A stretch of 64,000 nt of DNA from Diabrotica undecimpunctata (Eukaryota > Arthropoda > Insecta > Coleoptera > Chrysomelidae), in the NCBI RefSeq assembly GCF_040954645.1, contig NC_092804.1, positions 91,125,862 through 91,189,861 of the forward strand, in the 5' to 3' direction. The position numbers and the translations under genes were made by a program. The notes beneath the pieces are model-generated. The model was not told the DNA's origin, ran no database searches, and worked only from the letters and a program-made list of their open reading frames with translations. This document shows positions 1 through 11,361 of the stretch, one piece after another; the first letter of the stretch is position 1; each line of letters starts with the position of its first letter.

Positions 1-1430
1 AAATGAAGAAAGAAGTGGTGATAAAGCCTTCTACGAGCCCATGGGTCTCTCCGGTGGTCCTGGTTAAGAAGAAAGACGGAACGACGAGGTTCTGTGTGGA
101 TTACCGTTTGCTTAACAACGTTACCAAGAAAGATAGTTATCCTCTGCCTCGGATCGACGATACATTGGACACATTGGCTGGAAGTAAATTATTTTCTACT
201 TTGGATTTGAAGTCTGGATACTGGCAGGTAGAAATGTACCCAGTAGATAAAGAGAAGACAGCCTTCACCACAGGATCTGGATTCTGGCAATTCAACGTTT
301 TACCATTTGGGCTCGGTAATGCTCCGCGACATTTGAGAGGCTTATGGAAAATATGTTGAGAGGGTTATCTTGGAAAACATGCCTGGTTTACCTAGATGAC
401 ATAATCGTCTTGGGGGAGACATTTGAAGATCTTCTGAAGAATTTAGAAAACGTTTTTAATCCACTTAAAGCTGCCCTATTGATGTTAAACCCCAAGAAGT
501 GCCAGCTATTTCAAGGTAAAGTTAATTATGTGGGTCATATAGTTAGTAACGAAGGAGTGGCCGTGGATAAGGGAAAAATCGATTCCATTAAGGAATGGCC
601 AGAATCTACTGACCAACATCAAGTGAGAAGTTTTCTTCGACTATGTACTTACTACCGAAGGTTTATTAAGAAGTTTGCAGATATCGCTAAGCCATTAACG
701 CGACTCACAGAGGAAGCAAGAGATTACCGCTGGGATAAAGACTGCCAAAATGCCTTTGAGACCTTGAAAAAGCATTTAATAACAGCACAAATTTTAGGGT
801 ATCCACTGCCAGAAGGAGAGTTCATCTTAGATACAGATGCAAGTAATGTGGGAATTGGAGGAGTGCTGTCTCAGATTCAAGGAGGACAGGAACGAGCCCT
901 CGGATATTTTAGTAAAGTTCTCTCAAAACCTCAGCGGAATTATTGCATCACGATAAGAGAACTTCTAGCAGTAGTTAAATCAATAGAGCACTTCTATCAA
1001 TACCTCTATGGCAGAAAGTTTCTAATCCGAACCGACCATGCCGCCCTTAAACGGTTGATGCAGTTTGAGGATCCAGAGGGTCAGATAGCTAGATGGATCG
1101 AACGACTCCAAGAATATGATTTCAAGATTGAGCACCGGGCCGGAGTTAGCCACAAAAACGCTGATTCTCTTTCCAGAAGGCCATGTCCAGCAGAGTGTTC
1201 CCACTGCAACAAAACGGAATCCAAGCGAGCAGCAGTGCTAAGAAAAACGATGGTCAACGACGACTGGACGCCTACTAAGATCAGGGAAGAACAAGAAAGA
1301 GATCCAGTTATACAGAAAATTCGAAAATGGAAAGAGGAAAACCGTCGACCACCTTGTCAAGAAATATCAAACCTATGCTCAGTAGTTAAAACGTATTGGG
1401 CCCAATGTGACTCATTTATCATGGAAGATC
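1..1430 (+). pseudogene. Ty3/gypsy pol fragment A1 (RT and RNase H)
   Basis: Fragment of a gypsy-type polyprotein that enters from outside the window. The first frame (3-359) has the RT start with the FCVDYRLLN and STLDLKSGYWQ motifs; the second (344-1428) has the YLDDIIV catalytic box, RNase H (DTDASN, RELLAVV, RTDHAAL) and the CxxxCxxC linker just before integrase. The frame breaks near 325 where one T is missing compared with the second copy of the same family at 37.1 kb. Similarity stops abruptly at about 1428 inside the linker, where a different gypsy family begins on the other strand, so this copy was cut before the integrase. Non-functional. Family call is firm; the element name is not known. 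Confidence 0.9.
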
Positions 1431-1559
1431 AACAGACCAACAAAAGCTCTAACTTCCTTTTTATTTGTAGGTGCTCTTTCATTGGCTATTGCATCCACTT
1501 TCTCTTTCGTTTTATGTCTACCGGTTTGATCGATTTCGAAAAATTGACATTTTCAAAAT

Positions 1560-2240
1560 TTACCCGTACATTATGTTCGTGTAGTCTGCTCAGGACTAGT
1601 TCCAACCTCTAAAGGTGTGTAATGTCATCTGGTCCCGTAATCTTGATATCATCCAGGAATACTGTTCCCCCTTATATATCTTGAAGTAAGTTTTCAATCT
1701 CCCTTTGCCAAATTGCTGATGCGCTGGCTAATCCATAAATTAATCGTGTACTTTGGAAAAGCCCTTTTGGAGTACTCACTGTCAACTATTTTTGATCCTC
1801 TTCTCTTACTTCCATTTGCAAATAAGCCTGTTTCAGATCAATTTTTGTGATTTTTTCACCTCCCGCCATGGAAGAAAATAACTCCTCAATTGTGGGCAAT
1901 GGGTACTCATCAACTACTATTTATTGGTTTAATGTAATATTAAAATCTCCACATATTCTAACAGATCCGTTTGCTTTAATCACTGGTACAATTGGTGTTG
2001 CAAACTCAGAGCTATTTACTTTACACCTTCATTTTGTAAATGTTGTATCTCTTTTTCTACTTCTGGTAGTAATGCACGTGGTACCTTTCTTGCTTTAATA
2101 AAAAATTGTTGAATATTGGATTTTACCTGAAGTTTTGCCTGTAGGCTCACAATCTTTCCTATATCTTTTTTAAAATTCTACTGTATTTTTCAAATAAACT
2201 GTAATTTTGATTGCACATTTAAATCTACTCTAAAGATTTT
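1560..2240 (-). pseudogene. Ty3/gypsy copy B: reverse transcriptase remnant
   Basis: On the minus strand a decayed RT can be read from about 2110 down to 1560: a K-A-R-K-V-P-x-A-L stretch before RT, then ATPIVPV, RICGDF, DEYPLP, KIDLKQAY and a degraded FLDDI box. Stops and frameshifts occur about every 100-150 bases. It lies directly downstream, in its own orientation, of the protease frame at 2225-2656, so both belong to one element of the K02A2.6-like gypsy type. RNase H and integrase are absent because the element is cut at about 1430-1560 by the A1 fragment. Confidence 0.8.
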
Positions 2241-2656
2241 ATTTTGTAAATTGAACTGTAATTGCCTAATCCACTCCCTGCCACTCCCAGCAGTGGATGT
2301 TTATTTGACTCTACTACATAAATGTTTAAGTTTTTAATTACTTTCCTGTACTTGACTTGTACCCCCGCCATGTCTAAAATATTTAGTGGCTGACTTCCAT
2401 AAGAAACTAATTTTAAATTTGTATTGTAGGGTTGCAAATTTGGAAAATAATATTGATAATCTGTATTATTTATTAATGTAACTGCTGCTCCTGAGTCAAC
2501 TTCAAAATTTAAATTAACATTATTGACCAATTTTATAATAAATTTTTCTCTGTATTGGGACTGTTCGCTTGAAATATATAAAACTTCATCCAATTGACTT
2601 TCATCTACCTCATTTACCTGATTAGTATCGTTCCTCCTCATGCATACCTTGCTCAA
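2225..2656 (-). pseudogene. Ty3/gypsy copy B: retropepsin domain
   Basis: An open frame of 143 residues with an aspartic protease core: FEVDSGAAVTLIN is the DSG catalytic loop and the HPLLG near the end is the second-half ILG-type motif. The enzyme would cleave the retrotransposon polyprotein inside virus-like particles. It follows the gag zinc knuckle frame (2653-2901) with a 4-base overlap in a different frame, which may be a natural shift or decay. The RT remnant follows downstream. Domain call is confident; activity is unlikely because the rest of pol is broken. Confidence 0.8.
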
Positions 2657-2941
2657 ATGTCCCTTCCTCTTATATCTATTGCATTGTAACTCTTTTTAGG
2701 GCATTTATTTGCTAAGTGTTGCTCAAATCCACACCTAAAAGAGTTTAAGACTTTATTTACATGATTTCCATTATTTGACACGTTTCTTGATGTTGTATTA
2801 GCTGATTTTTCAGTCCTCTTTTCCACACTAACTTTATTCACCATCCCTGCATGTGATTGATGTAACTGGGCAGCATCTCTTGCTGATGTTTCCATACTCA
2901 AGGCTACTTCAATGGCCCTTTCGATGGTTAGATCTTTTATC
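2653..2941 (-). pseudogene. Ty3/gypsy copy B: gag C-terminal part with zinc knuckle
   Basis: The minus-strand frame contains a gag segment with the recognisable I-E-R-A-I-E-V-A-L-S-M-E run, then a basic linker and a zinc knuckle-like CGFEQHLANKC. Upstream it ends exactly at 2941, where an inserted DNA transposon starts; the rest of gag resumes at 4068 on the far side of that insert in the same frame. Part of gypsy copy B. Confidence 0.75.
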
Positions 2942-4067
2942 GGTACTAGTGTAATAAGCTGGAACCATGTCTACGGAGATGAAATTTATATCAATGAATT
3001 TTGCTTCACTTACTAATGATTGTGCAATGATTTTTATTCGGTGCAAAACGTTCTTTTTTATGTAATTTCCATTTAAAATATGCCCGATTTTTAAAAGCCA
3101 CCGCCATTATTCACCATTATTTACCATGAAACAACTGTTTCTTATGGCCAAGAAGGGTAATTTTAACCAGTGTTGCCATAGTTATTCAAAATTATGTTTT
3201 CTAATGAAAAATAAAAATTTACCTAAAACGTAAAGTTTATAAATTATTACCTACTTTTAACTGAAAATTATAGCTTTTTTACAAGGGTCAGGTTAGATTT
3301 GGTTACGTTACTTTACGTTCATTATCACGTTTTCTTATGAAAAATAAAAATTTTGATTTTTAATTATACAAAATTTTATTCTTAATACTGCTTTTTTACC
3401 AGCGTTAGGTTATATTTGGTTACGTTGGTTTTAGTTTTAATTTCATGTTTTCTTATGAAATATAAAAAATTTTATTTTTAATTATATTATAACATTTTAT
3501 TCTTATTACTGCCTTTTTTTACCAGTGTTAGGTTAGATTTGGTTTATTGGTTTACATTTTTAATAATAAAATAAGACGATGGTTAACGGGTACTCGTTTT
3601 GCACGTGGTTATTAAGATCGCATCTACCTGTTTTAATTAAGGTAATTTTCATGAAATTTTTAGATCTTTTAAAGGTTAAACCTGGCAACAATGTCAAAAG
3701 TACATAAAATTTAACTTCTTGCGCATGGCTGCCATATTGTTCTGATATGTTAAAAATCTTGATTATTTTAAACAATTTTACCCATTTTTTCATAATTTAA
3801 CAGTAAAAAACAGTGATATTTAATATGTTTTAGTTACGTTTTTTTTATTAAGACATGTATATATACTTTTCTTTGCTTTTTATGTAAATTTTTTTTGATT
3901 CATAGTACTTTTTTTGTTATTATTTCTGTATTTTAGATTATTTGGGCAGTTTTACTAGTTTAAAGCAAAGACAACATTAAAATTTGAGGTTTTTTTCACT
4001 TTTCACAGGGCTAAGTCCACAAAAAATTTGGCATTTTTAAGGCGTTCCGGCTTACTAAATAATTACC
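2942..4067. mobile_element. Non-autonomous DNA transposon, hAT-like, 1126 bp
   Basis: This AT-rich block splits the gag of gypsy copy B. The 8-bp sequence CTTTTATC is found on both sides (2934-2941 and 4068-4075); removing the block and one copy makes the gag frame continuous. The ends form imperfect inverted repeats of about 25 bp (left begins GGTACTAG, right end reads GGGTAATT on the other strand, both reaching a shared AAGC-GGAAC). Inside are three copies of a TTAGGTTAGATTTGG-like motif near 3290, 3405 and 3530. No transposase frame is seen. Eight-base duplications fit hAT or P elements; terminal sequence is not a textbook hAT, so the superfamily is inferred. Confidence 0.75.
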
Positions 4068-4668
4068 CTTTTATCTCCAGCAATCTACTCTGTATACATT
4101 CATTACATAGGCCAAATACAAATTGATTTCGTAACGCTTTCTTTTGGTACTCATCAAAGTTGCAAGTAATTGCCAATCTTTGTAGGACTGTTAGGTAATC
4201 TTTTACACTTTCCCCTTCAATTTGTTTTCTCTGTACGAAACAAGAAATTTCTGCTATTTCTAGGGGCTCTGGATTGTAATGCTCTTTCATAATATTCACT
4301 ACTTTATCATATGATTTCGCATCTGGTGTTTGAGGAGATAACTTATCACATATTATATCATACGCTTCTGGTCCCATATAATGTAATAAGTAAACTGATT
4401 GCTTATCCTGTGGGATGCCGAATACTTTAAACGCACTTTCCAACCTCATCAGCCATCTATCGAATTTCTTTGATACGTCGTACGATTCTATGGAAAATAC
4501 GGTCTGTACTGTATGATGGACCGTCTCAGCTAGTCCGCCTTGGTTTGGGGTAATCGGCATGTCTACACTATTTGGCATTTTCCAGGTTGTTTCGCACTGG
4601 GGTAATTTATAAAAAATATAAACGTAATTCGCTCCGTCCTCGTCGCCAACTGTTGTGTCCGTACACAC
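4063..4668 (-). pseudogene. Ty3/gypsy copy B: gag N-terminal part
   Basis: A 201-residue minus-strand frame with retrotransposon gag features: a W-x-x-x-x-E-S-A-F region, YLLHYMGPEAYDI, then Y-x-x-V-V-x-I-M-K-E-H-Y-N-P-x-P and a helical VKDYLTVLQRLA-x-x-C-x-F capsid-like stretch ending FVFGL. Capsid proteins of this kind assemble the retrotransposon particle. The frame ends at a stop created by the DNA transposon that begins at 4067. Upstream, about 4670-4970, no LTR could be delimited. Confidence 0.8.
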
Positions 4669-4974
4669 TTTGTAGATATCTTGACTATCTTGGTTGGCGT
4701 CTTCAGGGTTGAAATGAATGTACTCGTAATTTGTAAATTACATCTTATATTTTTTTGATAAATAATGTAGTACAATGAATATAGGTTAACTCCCCCGCAG
4801 AAAAATAACAGCATGTCCTTTTATGACATTTGGTGTGTTCCGTAGGTGTAGGTCGGAACAGCAGTTTGTAATGTTATAGAAGATATAACAATATAGCTCC
4901 TTAAAATGCAGTTGACATGTCTCTATAGGTACTCCCTGGGTCTGCACGAACTCGTTAACTGGTTTTTTCCTGTT

Positions 4975-6260
4975 TCAAAGCATTTTCCATACTTTCTTTT
5001 GGGCACCTTGTAGGTCGTAGTCCATGTCGCTGGAGAGTTTAGCCCAATGTTCTCTTTTTATTGATTTTATTCTTGCGTTTACTTCGTTTCTTACTTGGAC
5101 ATATTCTGCGAGAGCTTCTTCCGATTGTGTGCTTTTATATCTCAGGTAGCATTTGCTTCTTAATTCAGAGAGTTCTTTTACCTCTTGACAAAACCACAGT
5201 TTGGTGTGGTTTATCGCCCTCGTGTTAATTTTTCGCTTTAAAATTGCTTCTGCTGCTGCTTGGTTGATGCATTTCCTGATTTTTTGCCAAGTATCTTCTA
5301 CTCCCCATCCTGGTTGTAACTCGATCTCTTTTAGTTTGCTGGTAATCCTGTTTTTATAAAGGAGTTTTGTACTCTCTGCTTCTAGTGACTCTATATTGTG
5401 TTTTTCAATGAGCATTGGGGGTTTTCTGTTTCGTTACGGACGTTGTAGTAGCATCTTGCATAAAACAAGGTTGTGATCGGTCCCCAGGTTAGCAGATGTT
5501 AGGGCTCTATCAAGTACTTGTGACAGTGTTATCACTCGATTTATGATTATAAAATCTATCATTGATCGCTGGCCTCGATTATTGTTAAAAGTGTATTTAT
5601 GTTGGTCTTTATGAGGAAAATATGTGTTGTTGATTCTCATTTCATTTCTAGCGCAAAAGTCTATTATTTCTTTACCGTTTTTATTAATTATTTCTTCGTT
5701 GTACTTTTGTTTTATACCTGGTATGACATCGTTTCCGATCCATGCATTAAGATCCCCGAATACGATAATTTTATGTTTAGAATTTATGTTATCTACGGTG
5801 TTTTGTAGTTGCTGATAGAAATTTTCAGTTTCTGCTGTGGGCTTAGATTTGTCTAAGTCATATATGCTTATCAGGTGTGTTGTGATGTTACGCATTTTTA
5901 TAGAGATAGAGATTCTTAATAACCTATCGTTGATGTATTCGATATATTCGATGCTTTGCGTGTATTTATCGTGCATCAAAATTCCGACTGCTGAATGTGC
6001 TCTTTTTTGTTTAGCTTCTCCGCTGTATATGAGTGTAAACTCTCCATTTTTTATGTTCCTTGGCCTTTTTTCTTTGTTTCGGAGATTGCGCAGATGTCAA
6101 TATTGTGTTTCTTTATTTCTATTATGATCTCCTGGTCTCTTCAGTTCCACGATATTATGTTCCAGCATACGATTCGTGTGATGGGGTGTTTAGGTTTTCG
6201 TTTACCAATTCGTTTTTCCGTTGTCATAGAGCGTGTCATCATCTGATAGTTGTAACCGAG
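4975..6260 (-). pseudogene. RTE-like LINE: endonuclease and linker to RT
   Basis: Minus-strand LINE fragment. From about 6260 to 5990 the beginning of the apurinic-type endonuclease can be read through frameshifts; 5979-5434 contains VFGDLNAWIG (the GDxN catalytic motif), a YTFNN-x-x-GQRSMIDFII segment and the terminal GTDHNLV (SDH-type histidine). 5415-4975 holds the region between endonuclease and RT, with WQKIRKCINQAA and the LWFCQEVKEL signature. The RT itself is missing. The endonuclease of such LINEs nicks the target site for reverse transcription. Proteins of this family are often misnamed craniofacial development protein 2-like. Confidence 0.85.
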
Positions 6261-6420
6261 GCTGTATCTTCAGTTCTGTGAGCCAGTATGGATTCTTTAC
6301 CCCAGGTAGGTGGCTAACCTCACCTTAGGGACCCTCCTCCTTTATCCGGGCTTGGGACCGGCAGTTTCATCCGATGAGCTACTCAATCCACCCATCAAAC
6401 AACTCAGGCGGAGTTTAGAC
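6261..6420 (-). other. Probable 5' untranslated region of the RTE-like LINE
   Basis: Comparatively GC-rich sequence that directly precedes the LINE endonuclease on the minus strand, including the GATGAGCTACTCAATCCA stretch. GC content and position fit a LINE 5' leader. No ORF1 is visible. A self-cleaving ribozyme is common at such positions in some LINEs but was not demonstrated here. Confidence 0.4.
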
Positions 6421-6969
6421 GAATATAGACTCACCTTTTGAAATATTGATGTATTCGTAATTCGTAGCCACTGAAATATCGTTGGTACCACGTCGCAACG
6501 CCCGGGAACGCCGAGGTTCGATAGGACGAGAACCGACAAAACTGAGTGAGTTTCGTTCGCTGTCTCTGAAGAAGTCGAAGTGTCGTTTTGAGATCGTCAG
6601 AAAACACCCTCTGGTCACACTTCGTGGTGGTCGGTAGCAAGAGGGTATACCAATAAATCACTCTATTGTGTTGCGATTTTGAATGGCGATAATTTAAGTT
6701 AACTGTCACAGTAATATAATACTTTAAATCAGTTTCTACATTGGTCACAAAAAATACAAAAGAGAAAGTAAAATTCTATTAATTTAAAACAAAATAAATG
6801 AGCTAGCCAGTTTAACAATGCGATTATCCGCTGGTATGCCATCGAACCCCAGGGATCGATGGTATACCAGCGTATTCTCTAAAAGCAATGGGCGAGATTA
6901 GCGTAGATATAATACTAGATACATGCAGCATGATACAGATCTCTATCCATAAAGTCACTAACCATACGA
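6421..6969. other. Unassigned spacer with one hairpin
   Basis: No convincing gene. Three short minus-strand frames in 6340-6750 have no recognisable motif. A near-perfect inverted repeat with 17-base arms and a 10-base loop lies at 6829-6872 (CGCTGGTATGCCATCGA against its complement, one mismatch). Confidence 0.4.
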
Positions 6970-7114
6970 AGCAATTACAAAACCATTGCTCTTATTCCTC
7001 ATGCAAACAAAATCCTGCTATATATAATCATTAAACGGCTAAAGAACTTTCTACTTCCAGAGATAGCCGAAGAACAATTCGGATCTGTACCAGAAAAAGG
7101 GACGCGAAAAAAGT
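6970..7114 (+). pseudogene. LINE reverse transcriptase, left half of the Polinton target
   Basis: Plus-strand translation gives a LINE RT stretch that includes the IPHANKILLYII signature and a P-E-x-A-x-E-Q-F-G-S-V-P-E-K-G-T-R run, ending in lysines at about 7114. The following residues of the same RT domain (beginning near N-T-R-Q-I-I) are found at 31800, on the other side of the Polinton. The LINE is therefore the insertion target. The 5' part of this LINE copy is absent here. Confidence 0.85.
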
Positions 7115-7500
7115 AGTAGGGAGGAAATAGCGTAGGAGCAGAGGAGCACGGAGCACCTGCATACACCTGTCCCTAATTTGCATACACCTGCCCTAATTTG
7201 CATACAGCTGTCCCTAATTTGCATACACCTGCCCTAATTTGCATACAGCTGTCCCTAATTTGCATACACCTGTCCCTAATTTGAATGTGCTCCCTAATTT
7301 GCATACACCTGTCCCTAATTTGAATGTGCTCCCTAATTTGCATACACCTGCCCTAATTTGAATGTGCTCCCTAATTTGCATACAGCTGTCCCTAATTTGA
7401 ATGTGCTCCCTAATTTGCATACACCTGTCCCTAATTTGCATACAGCTATCCCTAATTTGCCATACCAGGGGTCATGCTCCCTAATTTGCATAAGCTTGTC
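7115..7500 (+). repeat. Polinton left terminal inverted repeat with octamer array
   Basis: The outer 45 bp match the right end in inverted orientation. From 7154 to 7497 follows a tandem array built from two alternating modules: CCCTAATTTGCATACA followed by CACCTG or CAGCTG, and CCCTAATTTGAATGTGCT. I count eleven exact ATTTGCAT octamers. A short frame through the array is an artefact of the repeats. Confidence 0.9.
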
Positions 7501-7872
7501 TTCCTAAATATAACCTGGTGTTAAAAGTTAGCCAACTCAAAGTAAAACAATTCCAATTGAATCAAGTTTCAAAATAATAAAATTAACTTATGGTACCCTA
7601 ATGACACTAGTTTATAAATATCCAAAATTACTAAATGATAAAGTCCTTAAAGATATAAGACATATAGTTTCAAGAAACCCACTCAAAAATTATTAATTTT
7701 TACTAGTAGTAAAACAGAGAAATATTTTTTGTTTAATATACTTAAAGCATCAAAAATAATACTTAAATAACCCAAGCCCCTGGAATTAATTTATAGATAA
7801 GCAGGAAAACATTCATATCCTTAAAGTCCATGTATGCAGCTATTTTGTTATAAAGATATCAAGGACTATTTA
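7501..7872. other. Polinton left subterminal region, decayed
   Basis: AT-rich with no open gene. The last 45 bases (about 7828-7872) resemble the end of the 189-aa gene found near the right terminus, read on the plus strand and interrupted by a stop. This indicates a decayed inverted copy of the right-end genes. Confidence 0.5.
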
Positions 7873-7968
7873 ATGGTCAACTTTAACGAAAATGTCCGTA
7901 TCCACTACGTTGAAGAAAATTGTCCATGTAGAACCAGGTACTGGGAATTTGTTGCTTTGGCCGAGTAA
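7873..7968 (+). pseudogene. Truncated left copy of the 59-aa end-proximal gene
   Basis: The first 27 codons correspond closely to the 59-aa gene at 30685-30864 near the other terminus, including FNENVRIHYVE, a C-P-C-R-T-R-Y-W-E-F core, then a premature TAA. Nucleotide similarity continues past the stop to about 8110, matching the sequence downstream of the right copy. The left and right ends thus share more than the terminal array: a longer inverted duplication in which only the right side kept its genes. Function of the family is unknown; the Cys-x-Cys followed by aromatic and basic residues suggests a small metal or nucleic acid binding protein, which is inference. Confidence 0.75.
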
Positions 7969-9160
7969 GCTTCCGACTTAGAATAGAAAAAACCGCTAAA
8001 ATATTAATCATGTACTAAATATAAAACAGAAAAATAAAATACATTCATTAAACATTTTTATTTATACTACTCCTTTCACTAATTTTGAGACAGATTTTAC
8101 AAAGAAATTTAGAAAAAATTTTAATCACAATTAATACTGTTTGTATTAATTTACTACATAAATTTTAGACCACAAATATAGTATTGCCGAAAAGCCTCAT
8201 ATCTGTTTCATAAAGTTTCAAGAATAAACAGCCAAAAATCATTAATTTATAAAAAATGCATTCATAAAAAAACATTTTTTATTTTATTCTTTCCACTAAT
8301 ATTTACTGTATTTTAACAAAGAATTTGGTCACTATATAGCTATAACAACACATGTTAATTTTTTAAACACTTTGTACTTGTTCAGATGGGTCTCAAGGTG
8401 CAGGGACATTTGTTTTCAATTAATATTGTGTACTGGTACAGTTGCAACTTCCAATAAATGAATCTTGTCTTTTAAGTAATATTTTGTTATATGGGTAGTA
8501 TAAATTTTGCAGCCTGCAATAATTAAAGTGGCACCTTTTTCTTTAATTAGTATGTTATATGGGTACATATAAATAAAGAAGTTAGCAAATTAACTACTTA
8601 TGTTGGTACCAATGAATGTGGATACAAAGAGAATTAATTGTAGTAATATATGCACAGATGCAACTAGCATCTACCTTGTCTTTAAGTGAGTAGGTATATA
8701 GAGGTACTTATAGATAAATTGTACAACAAGCAATAAATAAAGTAACACCTTTTCTTTCAATTAGTATTGTGTAGTTGGATAGGGGTACTGAATGCATAAA
8801 CTTTGCAGTCTGCAATAAATGAAATACCCTTTTTCTTTCAATTAGTATTTTGTAGTTTTATATGGGTACATATGTAGCTGCTTGAAAGAGGCCTGGAATT
8901 AAGTTAATAAACTGCTGGTAGCACTACACAGGTGAGGTTCTTCAAGATTTAATTGATGTGGGTAGCAGGTATTGAGACACAAAGAAAATGATTAAAGATT
9001 ATGTTTGTAGAAATTACCTTTAGTAAGAGGTAAGTAGGGAGTGGGTTGGGTCTAAGAAATAAGGTTTATTTTTCATTGGTTACACCACTACATAGCAATT
9101 CAGAGAGGGGTATAGGACTGTGAGAGGGATTAGGATCCTATAAAACCAATACTTGCTCCA
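7969..9160. repeat. AT-rich Polinton sequence with degenerate tandem repeats
   Basis: No gene. A segment of about 70 bases at 8043-8112 recurs with changes at 8260-8330. From about 8400 to 8890 a degenerate unit of roughly 100-130 bases is repeated, recognisable by CTTTCAATTAGTATT, a TATGGGTAC stretch and TGCAGCCTGCAATAAA. Origin unknown. Confidence 0.5.
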
Positions 9161-9212
9161 TTATATGATTATTTTTTAGTGACAAACCCAAACAATTCAA
9201 GTTAAAAAGTTT

Positions 9213-11361
9213 TAGTTTTCTGTGAAAAAACCAAAATGAAAGTATCCAAGTTTAGTGTTCCTATTAATGGAAGAAAATCGGTGAAAATTATTTCGCATTT
9301 GCAAAAATCTCCTCATTTGGAGGATAGTGTTACGGTTCTGTAACGATAAAATTTTTAAATAAAATATAATATTAATAAAAAGAAAATAAAGCACGCCGCT
9401 GTTCAAATGTTAATAAAGGAATTATTTCTGTGGTCATATCAAGGGGTCTTTTTCTAAAGTGTAAGAATAGTTATCTATTGCGTATGATACGAATTAAAGC
9501 GAGATGGACATGTCTCGCCCAAATATCAGAACTAGTTTTGCAGCGTTTACAAAAAATATGGATGGGTTCGTCCAAGGTTACTTAATAGCAAGAAATGAAA
9601 AACAAAAAGGGATTCGAGAGAAGACTGGTGAAGTGAAATGTTGTCATGTTGATGAAATGGATTATGCCGCAATTCCGGCAGTTAAAAATTACTTCTAATA
9701 ATCGTTAATATTAGTGCTAGTGTAACGAACTTAGTATGCACGTTCTGTGTAAAAAGTTAAAGTGCTGAAGGTGAAATGGTAGATGGTTTTACAACAACTT
9801 TTGGAAAAGCAAGGTAAATTTTACCCAATATAAAATGCAGCATAGGGCATAGCTGAAATCTAGGCCAACGAATAATTCGACACCTAATAAGAGTCCGAAG
9901 AACATCAATAAGTAGACTATTGTGCTTTCTTTTTCTTTAAAAAACCTAGGTTTCGGTAACGCGCTAAGGCCTTTAAGAAAATAAAAAATATACAATATGA
10001 CTGAACAAATTTCTCATTAATCCGCAGTTTTTAGTAGTTTTATTCAATCATTTTTGCAATAAATCGTTTATACAGATTAGATTTTACTAAGTTCTAATAT
10101 TGCATTTAAAAATAGTATTCAGTAAATAAGTTAGTATTAACATTAAAATTCAACTATAATTAACCTAACTAAAACCTTTAGGGTTTAAGGATAGGATAGA
10201 ATTGTCCAGTCCTATCGTATAAATAGGTTGGTACCAATCCTTAGGGTATGTAAATGTTTATTTCTTTATGTAGGTATTTAATGATTGAAATACATTATGT
10301 CATTTTACCTAATCTACACAAGAATTTGTTATATTATTTTATATTAAACCGACTTTCATAATTTATTGGATTTTATTTCTAGACATAGTTTGTTGTTGGA
10401 TTTACAGGTTGTCCTATTAGAATATAAAAATTTATATTCAATAATACAGGGTTTCTCAGGGTACCTAGTGATTCGTTAACATTATCAGTTGGTCGTAATT
10501 ACTGAAACTCTGGGTGGTCCACTAAATCGAAGGGTCTTCAAGCGAAGAAGTAAAAATCGCAAGGAACTGTGGGACAGTGAAGTCTTTTTCTGGGTTTAGA
10601 ATTTTACTAATCACCGGGGTTGGCTTGGTATCACTGTTCTCCCACATTTTTATGGTTCTTCGACCGCGGATCCTCAATTTTAGGGCACAAAGAGCCACGG
10701 ATCTGTTGTTCCTTTAATCTGGGCACATTAATGTTAATATAAAAATTAATAAAACGAAAAGCAAAGAAAATAAAAAATATAAGACCGAAGAAACCAACAG
10801 CAGACAGTCTAGAAAAATGGTAAAAGAGCTAATATGGCAGCAGAAATAATTTTCCAAATAGAAAAACAGTAAAAAAAAAATATTAGTACTAAAAAGAGTA
10901 CAACAAATTTATTTATGTTTCTATTAGTTAATAAAAACTATAGAATTCTCTTGTCTAAAAAAAACATTAGGTTATGTAAGGTACTTAATAATTTCTAAAG
11001 CACTGCATCAAACCCTTTGTTTGCTTACAACAGACCAAGGGATGTCAAGTCCTTAAAAAACCAAAATTAAAAGTTTTTCAGTATTTAAATAATACATATT
11101 ATACATGAGTTTGTAAAACGTTTTATATACCTAAGACGTTGAAATCAATTTTCAAAAATAAATAAAGTTTAAAAAGATAAATTCAAAATAAAGTTCTTTT
11201 GTAGGAAAGATAAAGTTTTTGCAATAATTCTTTAGAAATAAACTTTAGAAAGAAAGAATATTCAAAATTTAAAAAATAATTTGAAACAAATATAAAACAT
11301 TTTATTTAAAAAATAAAAACCATTTGGTAATATCCTATTTAAATTAACATATTAAAATAAA
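9213..11361. other. Leader region of nested element
   Basis: Mostly non-coding. A frame of 64 codons at 9504-9698 begins MDMSRPNIRTSF and has ordinary codon use but no recognised domain. A TATA-like GTATAAATAGG lies near 10218. A less AT-rich stretch at 10450-10740 with several GGTTCTTCG/GGGCAC-like motifs could be an LTR end or leader but has no matching copy downstream of the coding frames. The 600 bases before the long frame are extremely A-rich. Confidence 0.35.

Noticed and set aside
1847..2098. 83-aa plus-strand frame
   Set aside because: Antisense to the decayed gypsy RT on the minus strand.
6261..6420. HDV-like or R2-type self-cleaving ribozyme in LINE leader
   Set aside because: Position is suggestive but I could not lay out the required double pseudoknot by eye.
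7109..7114. 6-bp Polinton target duplication
   Set aside because: Left AAAAGT and right GACATC do not match, and shifting the ends by a few bases gives no better pair.
7214..7441. 75-aa frame with repeated Cys-Met-Gln-Ile-Arg units, and its mirror at 31520-31914
   Set aside because: Translation of the terminal repeat array; same motif in both inverted repeats and no start context.
7154..7497. CRISPR-like regular array
   Set aside because: Units are contiguous with no unique spacers, occur as inverted terminal repeats, and the DNA is eukaryotic.
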